Assembly (NCBI GenBank): GCA_043381765.1
Contig: JBHJMP010001016.1
Span: 1 to 26,340 of the forward strand
Direction: 5' to 3'
DNA: 26,340 nucleotides
Source of the DNA: Collodictyon triciliatum
Lineage: Eukaryota; CRuMs
This document shows positions 1 through 26,340 of the stretch, one piece after another. A model generated the notes under the pieces. That model was not told where the DNA came from. It searched no databases and was given only the letters and a program-made list of their open reading frames with translations. Each line of letters begins with the position of its first letter. The stretch's first letter is position 1. The translations under genes and the position numbers were made by a program.

Positions 1-159
1 AAGAAAAAAAGAAAAAAAGAAAAAAAGAAAAAAAGAAAAAAAGAAAAAAAGAAAAAAAAGAAAAAAAAGAAAAAAAGAAAAAAAGAAAAAAAGAAAAAAA
101 GAAAAAAAGAAAAAAGAAAAAAAGAAAAAAGAAAAAAAGAAAAAAAAGAAAAAAAAGAA
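1..159. repeat. A-rich low-complexity tract (A6-8 G)n
   Basis: This is a near-perfect run of six to eight A residues punctuated by single G residues. It is simple-sequence DNA at the left edge. It probably lies in an intron or the 3' part of the acyltransferase gene that continues leftwards on the minus strand, where it would read as a T-rich tract. Confidence 0.95.
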
Positions 160-316
160 GGATTATTACTAAACTTTTTGTCATTGCTTGTAATCTTATG
201 TGACACAAATAACTTTCTGTTGAAACAAGAGGCAGTTGGCCGCTACTTGCAAGCAAATGAGTTCTTAAGTCTGTCGTGAATAAAAAAAAAATAAAAAAAA
301 TAAAATGAGTTCTTAC

Positions 317-1045
317 AGTGATGGTCAAATTTAGAGACACAGTGGTCGCAAACGGAGCAATGCTTTGAACGCGGAGGCTTCACAATCTGAAAGTCAATAT
401 TTGCCCAATCAGATTGAATGTGATAATCATTTGGCTGCCAAACATGACGCATAAACCAAGAGTAAAAAAGTAAAAAACTGTGGTCTGCAGGGGACGAAGC
501 AAGCAAAATTACAAAAGATTCAGACATGCGTGTATAATGAGATACAAAACGGATTCGCCTTACCATGCACGTCGTGCAATATTTGCATGGGTCAACCGGA
601 ATTCCTTGAGCAAACTGATGAAATATGGGCTGCGTTGATTTTAGCCATTTCATCCACGATGAGGACATATGAAATCGCCATATTAATATTTTAGATCAAC
701 AAACTTACTACGATTAGTAAGCAATCAATAAGCATATGACAAAAAACAAAACAAAACAAAACAAAAAAACGATCTAAACGAACATACACATATTTTCAAT
801 TCCAATCATTAAATGTGAGTGAAGGGAAGAAAAAAAGAGAATGTTTTGTGCGATGGCCCTGGGCTCTACAGACCACCCCATTCAAGCACACGTCAGTTTG
901 GCATATGCACGACATACATTATGCGCCGCAGGTATTTCATATACAACTCCTGGGTCGGTTGTTGTTGCAGAGACATAGCAAAGCGTCGCAAGAGAGAACA
1001 GAGTCAAGGCCAAGACAGACACGAATGGATTCGACACCATAGTCA
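317..1045 (-). CDS. DHHC-type protein S-acyltransferase (palmitoyltransferase), Swf1/ZDHHC4-like, partial
   Basis: DHHC enzymes are multi-pass membrane proteins of the ER, Golgi or vacuole that attach palmitate to cysteines. I see three exons: 1045-918, 629-564 and 386-317. The first carries a hydrophobic helix ([17 protein letters not shown]) followed by the family's TDPG motif on the cytosolic side. The second and third make the Cys-rich zinc domain: CKYCTTCM, then [10 protein letters not shown], then CVSKFDHHC. The splice joining CM to IVKPP restores the canonical spacing. The IVKP.RSKHC form resembles Swf1/ZDHHC4 more than Erf2 or Akr1. The intron before 918-1045 ends in an (AAT)n tract rather than pyrimidines, so that boundary is weak. 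The last exon stops after the first base of the catalytic Cys codon (DHH-T|), so the following PW motif and the last membrane helices lie left of the window. N-terminal exons, if any, are in or beyond the gap at 1081-1471. Confidence 0.85.
630..917 (-). other. intron of the DHHC acyltransferase gene
   Basis: Donor GTATGT, acceptor CAACGCAG. It contains a branch-point-like TACTAAT (minus strand, about 711-721) and an (A4-7 C)n run at 737-769 on the plus strand. Both flanking exons are phase 0 here. The plus-strand ORF overlapping 819-1040 is an antisense shadow. Confidence 0.7.
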
Positions 1046-1046
1046 C

Positions 1047-1047
<1 letters not shown>

Positions 1048-1080
<33 letters not shown>
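1048..1080. repeat. (ATT)n microsatellite abutting assembly gap
   Basis: Eleven tandem ATT units run directly into the unknown bases. The gap was probably caused by this repeat. Confidence 0.9.
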
Positions 1081-1471
1081 NNNNNNNNNNNNNNNNNNNN
1101 NNNNNNNNNNNNNNNNNNNNNNNNNNNNNNNNNNNNNNNNNNNNNNNNNNNNNNNNNNNNNNNNNNNNNNNNNNNNNNNNNNNNNNNNNNNNNNNNNNNN
1201 NNNNNNNNNNNNNNNNNNNNNNNNNNNNNNNNNNNNNNNNNNNNNNNNNNNNNNNNNNNNNNNNNNNNNNNNNNNNNNNNNNNNNNNNNNNNNNNNNNNN
1301 NNNNNNNNNNNNNNNNNNNNNNNNNNNNNNNNNNNNNNNNNNNNNNNNNNNNNNNNNNNNNNNNNNNNNNNNNNNNNNNNNNNNNNNNNNNNNNNNNNNN
1401 NNNNNNNNNNNNNNNNNNNNNNNNNNNNNNNNNNNNNNNNNNNNNNNNNNNNNNNNNNNNNNNNNNNNNNN
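1081..1471. other. assembly gap (N run, 391 bases)
   Basis: All bases are N. Nothing can be said about its content. N-terminal exons of the DHHC acyltransferase, including its first membrane helix, could lie here. Confidence 1.
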
Positions 1472-2077
1472 AAGACTACATTTTAGTTGTTTTAGGATTG
1501 GAGCCGTTGGCAATTACAATTTCAACACACCTGCTACCTATCACTCTATATACTTTATCCTGCTGGAATAGTTTGATAGCAGCCATCTCAGCCCTGTGGA
1601 GACTATGAATCTAAGACTGCACAGCATTTGACACGATTCTTCCATAAAATTGTGCATTAATTGAAGTATTGACCTGTTATTATTTATATTCCAGATTTGA
1701 GTAGGTTGCGACATCGGCGGGTTCATCCGTTCTGGTCTGAGTGACTAAAGAAAAGCACACAAAAACTCATCCACCCCAGAGTTTTTTCCCCTCCCTTTCC
1801 ATCCTATCTACACACACTACAATCCACACCTGACTTACAGGCCCTGGATTGCATCACAAGCAGCTGGGATGAGCGCAAGTGAAAACTTGATTATAAAAAG
1901 GAATTCTCGTTTGTTATTGTTGTTACTACTATTATTATTATTATTATTATTTTGCTCGGCCCTCCCTGAACAGATCTATGAGCATATCGATTGCACCACG
2001 AGGTTTAATTCTGTCCGATTGTCGAGGAGAGTGTTTCTGATGCACAGGCGAGAAGTATCTGTCTACGAATGGGGGGT
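1472..2077. other. spacer between the DHHC gene and PDHB; no gene assigned
   Basis: I recognise no protein here. On the minus strand, 1743-1686 is bounded by a possible acceptor (CTTTTCTTTAG) and donor (AACAG|GTCAAT) and could be an upstream exon of the DHHC gene, but I cannot match its short translation. A second minus-strand donor-like GTAAGT lies near 1840. Another ATT run sits at about 1930-1951. The part from about 1870 to 2077 should hold the PDHB 3' UTR. No clear AATAAA was found there on the minus strand. Confidence 0.5.
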
Positions 2078-4440
2078 TTATAACTTGCGGGCCAGGACAC
2101 GCTTCACGGCGGCAATGACGTTGTTCTCGCCGGGCAGCGACAGGTTCTCGAGGGTTTCGGCATACGGGGTGGGCACATCCGCTCCGGAGACGCGCTCGAC
2201 TGGAGCATCCAAGTAGTCAAAGGCTTCACCTGGGGGTTTGTTTAACATTTCATTTTAATATATATGTATTATATTGAGTCAATCGTGTTGGCGCCAAAGA
2301 GGAGCGAGAGACTCAGGGTGTTTCTTGTGTAGAAATGCACAGATATCTGCGAGCGAGTGAAGTCTTTGGACTACGCAATGGTTTTGGGACAGGTGGTTGC
2401 ACAGTCTGTTACGAGTGATGAGGGTAGTTACTTTCAAAGATGGTGGCGCAGATCTCAGCACCGACGCCGCTTTGGGGCCAGCCTTCTTCGACTGTATGGG
2501 CAACAGATTGATTAGTAAGAGGCAATTGTTATTGCAGAACAGAGGGCGACTATCTGTCGCATGAATATGTGCTGTTACTTGTGATGAGATGGTTGGTCTT
2601 CTTGACGCTGTTGACGATGGTTTCGCGGTCCAAGGGGCGGATGGAGCGGAGATTGATGACCTGATGCGACAGAGATAGAGATACATATATGTCATTGATT
2701 TTTTTTAAAAAAAAATATGAAAAAAAAATGAGCTGATGCGATCAGAGAAGGAGCAGCAATAAACTTGCCTCGGCTTCAATTCCCTCGCCAGCAAGAATCT
2801 CGGCAGACTTGATGGCTGTTCCAACAGCACGGCCAAAGGTGACGATGGAGACGTGCTTGCCTGTCCAGGTTGTTGATTAGACCCACACGGGAACAGAATA
2901 AGGCTCGCTCAGACGCATATAAGGAGTATAAGTTGATGGCCGCTGAATTGCGTAGAAGAAAACCTGGGCGCTCGATCTTGGCTTTATCTAAAGGAAGCAC
3001 AAAGTCCTTGTCAAGAATCTGATCATTGACGGGGAAGCTGGCACCATACATAATTTCGTTTTCCAGGAAGACAACAGGGTTGTCATCGCGGATGGATGCC
3101 TGTGCATTGAAAAAAATTTTTTAGACGTTTAGACGTATGAACACTTCCATGTAACTTTATTTTCTCCCCCTGTTATTTGATTCATAGTGAACATTTCTTT
3201 GAAACATATCATGCGAATGATAACCTTCAAGAGCCCGCGAGCGTCCTCGGAACTGTAAGGTGCGACAACCTTCAGTCCAGGGACAGACGAGTACCAGGCG
3301 GCAAAGCATTGCGAGTGCTGGGCACCTGGGCAGAAAAAACCCATATGAGGACCTTGCGCATGTCTGGTACATAATAGTCAATGATGAAAGTATTGCATGT
3401 TGACTAAACCGCTTACCGACACCGCGGGCTGCGCCGTTGGGGCCACGGAAAACCATGGGAGACTTGATCTGACCGGCAGACATGTACAGTTGCTTGGCGG
3501 CCGAGTTGACGACTTGGTCGATGGCCTGCGTGAAACAGAAGTAAAATATTCAGTCATGCAGCACATATTAAATAATGTCTTGCACAGAAATAAAAGCGAA
3601 GAAAATAAAATGAAGCAGTGCGAAGATAACGATAAGATAGTGAGAATTTGCTTCGACATACTTGCATGGAAAAGTTGAATGTCATAAACTCAATCACAGG
3701 TCGGACTCCGTTCCAGGCAGCGCCCACACCAATACCGGCAAAGCCAGCCTCTGTGATGGGTGTATCAATGACACGGTCGCCACCGTATTTCTGGTAGAGG
3801 CCGCGAGAGATCTGTGGCAGGAAAAGGGTTTAGCAAATACTAAATTGCTATAGCCAAGGGAGAAGAAGTCTACAGAGAGCATTGCCATGAACAGAAGATA
3901 TATGTAAGTTGGATATAATATGCGAAGCGCTATAACGTGCTGACCTTGTAGGCACCCTGATATTGCCCAACTTCCTCGCCCATGAGGACAACGCGCTCAT
4001 CGCGGGCCATTTCCTCGTCGAGTGCAGAGTTGAGAGCATCACGGACAGTCATCTGCAATTACAGGTATGAGTCTCGACGAGAAATTGATAACAAAGCATG
4101 AGTGCGAGTCGATGGACATATCTTTTGACATTGGGTAAAGCGAAGCGACAGCATCGTGTGTTTGGTTTCGAAGTGTCTGTTGTCGATTGTTCCATTCTGT
4201 ATTTATTATTTGTTGGCTTACTTCTTTGATTTCGGAGCTGTAGAGACGAGCAGCAGCGGCCCTCTATTTGTTTTCGTTTTTTTTTTTTTTTGTATAATTA
4301 CAATGAAAGTTGGTTCCAGTTAACATGCTTGTCTTCGACTTCACAGGAAGAGGTCAATGGCTTGTGTGATGCGTGAAAGCAAAGAGACAGACCTTTTGGA
4401 TGGAGGTGCGAAGGGCAGAACGAATAAGGGAGACAGACAT
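2078..4440 (-). CDS. PDHB: pyruvate dehydrogenase E1 component subunit beta, mitochondrial
   Basis: This is the beta subunit of the thiamine-diphosphate-dependent E1 heterotetramer of the mitochondrial pyruvate dehydrogenase complex. Eleven exons join in frame to 359 aa, the same length as human PDHB. The ATG at 4440 opens an Arg-rich presequence ([16 protein letters not shown]). RLYSS then fits the R-3 processing rule, with cleavage after Tyr. Landmarks in order: [31 protein letters not shown], whose GEEV glutamate is the thiamine-diphosphate Glu; [120 protein letters not shown]; and the end VKRVLARKL. Introns are phase 0 or 1. The intron at 2768-2661 has a GC donor. Exons are more GC-rich than the surrounding spacers, as expected for a highly expressed gene. 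Confidence 0.96.
2078..4440 (-). other. PDHB: PDHB exon map
   Basis: Exons on the minus strand, 5' to 3': 4440-4393, 4263-4222, 4052-3945, 3811-3662, 3525-3417, 3325-3225, 3099-2964, 2860-2769, 2660-2579, 2491-2432, 2229-2078 (TAA at 2080-2078). They total 1080 bases, 360 codons with stop. Each junction was checked for phase and for continuity of the conserved protein. The join at 2579/2491 gives an Ile codon in ITIEEGW, and the join at 2432/2229 gives Ser in ESEAFDY. Confidence 0.93.
2661..2768 (-). other. GC-AG intron in PDHB
   Basis: The donor reads GAG|GCAAGT and the acceptor ATCAG|GTC. The surrounding GCAAGT is the strong context usually seen with natural GC donors. Splicing here joins GEGIEAE to [10 protein letters not shown], as the family requires. 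Confidence 0.88.
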
Positions 4441-5261
4441 GGTGGAACGATGTGGACCCTATGGGAACAGTAAGCAGTTAATAGAAAAAGAAAAAGAAAA
4501 AGATCAATAACTGTTTTGTGGAAAGTGTGCGTCCAGCTGTGCAAGAAAAGCGTGTTGTACTTCATTTTCAGACATATAATCTCTTATTATTTTATTATAT
4601 TTTGGCTTTCAAAAAAACTCAGGTTTGCAGTCATATGTTGTGCGGCCAGCACAAAGGTGATTCAAAAGACCAACGAAAAGATCACCCTCTTTTTCTCTCC
4701 TTTTTCTCCTTTTCCTTTCTTTGCAGACTAAAACAGCCCAACAAAAGCAAGCGAATCGCGATCACTCCATCAGGCAAGCAAACACACGTAAAAAAAACAA
4801 AGAATCACGGGCCAAGTTGGAGCAGCATTCCTTCAAACAGGCGGAATCGTTCACCAAATCTCTCCCCAGGAGCAGAGCCTTCCTTTCTCCGCTATTTTCC
4901 CTTTCTTTATCAATCGCGCCCTTTTGATTCTCAACAACGGCCTCCTTCTTTTCCAGCTGGCTTATATAATAAATACTCATATATTCTCATCGGCCACCTT
5001 TCTCTCTGATACGCCCAACAAGTCAAACACCACTGATTCATCACAAACACCGCGATCACGCAACGAAGAGACAGAAATATGAAAGGTTGGACACAATAGC
5101 GCCTTTAGCGACCCCTGAGACGGACACAGACACGCCACAGATTTTTCCGCTTCGCATGTGGCCTTCGCCACAACTTCGCCTCTGCTGGAAGGGAACGAAA
5201 AAAAATCCAGATGATTCACTGAATGCATCCTTATTTATTTTCCATATTTGGCATGAGTACT
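4441..5261. other. PDHB upstream region and SMC4 3' flank; no gene
   Basis: This spacer separates two minus-strand genes. It should contain the PDHB promoter and 5' UTR and the SMC4 3' UTR. On the minus strand TATATAAG at 4968-4961 could be a TATA box, which would leave a 5' UTR of several hundred bases. Pyrimidine-rich stretches (4680-4725) are visible. Several overlapping ORFs on both strands between 4500 and 5010 are low-complexity and unlike any protein I know, so I treat them as chance. Confidence 0.5.
5234..5239 (-). terminator. candidate poly(A) signal of SMC4
   Basis: AATAAA on the minus strand, 22 bases past the TAG of SMC4, inside an AT-rich stretch. It suggests a very short 3' UTR. 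Confidence 0.5.
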
Positions 5262-13609
<8,348 letters not shown>

Positions 13610-14600
13610 TTCTGTGTCAGTTAGTCACCTGAATGACCGTTTTTTTGTTGTGCTAGTTTGCAGAGTTTTAAGGAATTATCACAAAGAACTGGTTGGCTGC
13701 TGCGGTTGTCTGATATCGTGATCTGTACAGAGCTTAAGCAGTTTTATTATTATTTTTATTCTTATCCTTTTGGATCTTCATAAAAAAAAATTTTTTTTTG
13801 AAATAGACTACATTTATTAATTCTCGAAGGAGATCACTCCTTTGTTTATCACAGTCACATGTTTATTCGGTACTAACTGTAAGAAGCAAATAAATATACA
13901 TAAAAAAAACGAAAAGGAGAAACTTAACTGCTTCGTCACTGCGAACACCCAGAACAACTTCGCCCGCTTTTCTCTTCTGTCATCGCCTTTTTTCTTCTTG
14001 TGATAGTTTGGACGAGAAATCATGCAAAAAGGAAAAAAAAGGTTTGTATTTCAAACTTTTGAACCGGCAAAATATTTGTGGAAAATATATTTTACAATGG
14101 AACTTGTGGCTCTTGCACCTCGCATTCCACATATGGATTCGCGGAATGTTTGGTTGAAAAGTCGCCGAAAAGCAGGAAGGAAGCCCGGTTTGTCCCAGCC
14201 GCTAACTTTCGCCGAAGCCTCGACAAGTTGCCTGTGTGGCTGGCCTTTGAAGGACCGTTGCCCTCTTGCGCGATGCCAAAACCACTTCGCCCACTTGATC
14301 TATTAGGGGATCCTAATAACATAGCATGTAACCTGCTGCCGATTTCACAACAAGAAACAGGGCAAACATGGAGTGATGCACGTTCACTACCAAATGAACG
14401 AAAAACAGAAACAAAAAGAATTAAAAAAAAAAAAAAACTAGCTTCCAATAAACGAGGGTTTCCTCTCCACGCTTTTTTTTTCTGCCCAAAAGGAACTTAT
14501 GGGTTAAGACGGGTTATGTCATAACGTGGTTGACAAACATAATTACTAACATGTGCATAAACGGCAAGCTTTTCCTTGAAGTAATCTGCGCCCAGACTCG
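13610..14600. promoter_or_regulatory. shared divergent promoter region of SMC4 and FANCD2
   Basis: SMC4 starts leftwards at 13609 and FANCD2 rightwards at 14601, so this spacer of about 991 bases must hold both promoters and 5' UTRs. The outer parts are AT-rich, with T and A runs. The middle (about 14090-14360) is noticeably more GC-rich and contains an unassigned ORF. I found no ACGCGT cell-cycle box. A GC-rich TTGCGCGAT at about 14266 loosely resembles an E2F-type site, but I would not rely on it. Confidence 0.7.
14078..14524 (+). other. unassigned ORF (148 codons) in the SMC4-FANCD2 spacer
   Basis: An uninterrupted plus-strand frame. Its first 90 codons (to about 14350) have balanced, protein-like composition, with segments such as STYGFAECLVEKSPKSRK and RRSLDKLPVWLAFEGPLP. 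The remaining codons run into an A-rich tract and look non-coding. The antisense frame 14448-14092 is also open, so strand is unclear. I recognise no family, no membrane segment and no catalytic motif. It may be a small gene, an upstream ORF in the FANCD2 leader, a remnant of a mobile element, or chance. Confidence 0.25.
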
Positions 14601-25548
<10,948 letters not shown>

Positions 25549-25718
25549 CCACGCTGGGTGGCATCTCAGGTAGCCTGCGTTTCTCGTCGCCGTGCTGCTT
25601 GCGATGATCCTGCCTTCGTCCTATGAGCGCGGCACTCTGCTGTTATCGTTGTCGATTTTTTTATCAATTTTTTGTTCTTTTCTTACTTTCTTTTGGGCCA
25701 GTGGCGCTGGAATGGTCG

Positions 25719-25724
25719 AATAAA
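25719..25724 (+). terminator. candidate poly(A) signal of FANCD2
   Basis: AATAAA, 170 bases past the FANCD2 TGA and preceded by T-rich sequence. It is the first such hexamer downstream of the stop. Confidence 0.6.
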
Positions 25725-26037
25725 CATTATTTTCCGCATATGGATTTAGCGTGTCCGGTGCTGCTCGTGGCTGGTATGAAGCTGATCCACGATTCTGTTT
25801 GATTTGCAGGTTGTAGCTGGGTTTTCAAGAACAGAACCATAAGCACATTTGAGAAGTAGTGCATATTACTGAATTTTCTCGCTGTATTGAAGGACATGGG
25901 AATTATGTTTTATTTTCCAGAATTATTGTTTTCCTGATAAATTCCCATTTCTGACAGAAGAAGGCGCGACTCGCCCTCGTCAAAACCGATGTTGCGCTCT
26001 AGAAGATTCGAAGACACTTTCTAAACAGCCCACGTCA

Positions 26038-26100
26038 CAGTGTCAAATCGCTCCACCGATAAGTTGGTTGGTCGCACCACCATCCCCATCATTGACACTG
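26038..26100. repeat. 9-bp perfect inverted repeat
   Basis: CAGTGTCAA at 26038-26046 is the reverse complement of TTGACACTG at 26092-26100, with a loop of 45 bases between. It could form a hairpin in RNA of either strand. No function is evident. Confidence 0.7.
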
Positions 26101-26230
26101 CTGCCGGCTTCTTCTTTCCCTCGTGGCACAGACACTTTTTGTTTCCCTTATGCCTCCCTCCCTCTGTCTTCTCTATCCTGTGCTATCCCCCAAAGGCGTG
26201 GTTCTTTTGTTACCTTTTCTCACCCAGTTC

Positions 26231-26340
26231 TTTTTTTTTTCCTGGTTCTTTTTTTTTTTTTTTTTTTTCCTTTTTCCCCTTTTTCTTTTTTTTTTTTTTT
26301 TTTTGTGGGTGGTTTTTTTTTTTTTTTCTTTTCTTCTTTT
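26231..26340. repeat. T-rich low-complexity tract
   Basis: Long runs of T broken by short C and G clusters continue to the right edge of the window. Confidence 0.95.

Larger units (their letters stand above)
25549..26230. other. FANCD2 3' flank; no gene recognised
   Basis: No ORF longer than chance resembles a protein I know. The stretch includes the candidate poly(A) signal at 25719 and an inverted repeat (26038-26046 with 26092-26100). Composition goes from mixed to pyrimidine-rich towards the right end. Confidence 0.5.

Noticed and set aside
819-1571. Plus-strand 250-codon ORF.
   Set aside because: Most of it is the N gap and an ATT repeat. The rest is antisense to a DHHC exon with a membrane helix and TDPG motif.
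4518-5009. Plus-strand ORFs (163 and shorter codons) between PDHB and SMC4.
   Set aside because: Low-complexity Phe/Ser/Lys-rich translations from pyrimidine tracts, overlapping one another, with no recognisable motif and no homology I can recall.
14514-14526. Short palindrome GTTATG-T-CATAAC upstream of FANCD2 as a possible operator or mobile-element end.
   Set aside because: It is a single short palindrome in AT-rich DNA, with no partner copy seen in the window. Chance is the simplest explanation.

Overview
The window is eukaryotic nuclear DNA. It holds four protein-coding genes, all cut into many short exons by small introns, mostly 50-300 bases, with GT-AG ends (GC-AG in two cases). I see no bacterial-type operons, phage, insertion sequences, tRNA or rRNA genes. 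Introns and spacers are very AT-rich, with long A and T runs and (AAT)n/(ATT)n microsatellites. The dense small introns, one exact TACTAAC branch-point sequence, and the presence of FANCD2 (largely missing from ascomycete and basidiomycete yeasts and moulds) suggest an early-diverging fungus or another unicellular relative of animals and fungi. The sequence alone does not fix the species.

Layout. (1) Positions 1-1045, minus strand: part of a DHHC protein S-acyltransferase of the Swf1/ZDHHC4 type. Its C-terminal exons lie beyond the left edge, and its N-terminal exons were not found beside the first assembly gap (1081-1471). (2) 2078-4440, minus: a complete 11-exon mitochondrial pyruvate dehydrogenase E1 beta subunit (359 aa). 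(3) 5262-13609, minus: a complete 34-exon condensin ATPase SMC4 (1215 aa). (4) 14601-25548, plus: a 49-exon FANCD2 (1615 aa as modelled), including the conserved lysine that is monoubiquitinated in animals. It ends in an unusually long, GC-rich tail that is first acidic and then Lys/Ala/Pro-rich. A second assembly gap (19594-19658) lies in a FANCD2 intron and does not break the reading frame. (5) 25549-26340: the FANCD2 3' region and T-rich low-complexity DNA.

I joined the exons by hand from splice signals, reading phase and remembered family similarity. All three complete models close in frame from ATG to stop. SMC4 and FANCD2 are transcribed divergently from a shared spacer of about 1 kb. 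That arrangement could co-regulate a mitotic chromosome-compaction gene and an interstrand-crosslink-repair gene. The spacer also contains an unassigned ORF. PDHB and the DHHC gene are housekeeping neighbours with no evident functional link to this pair.
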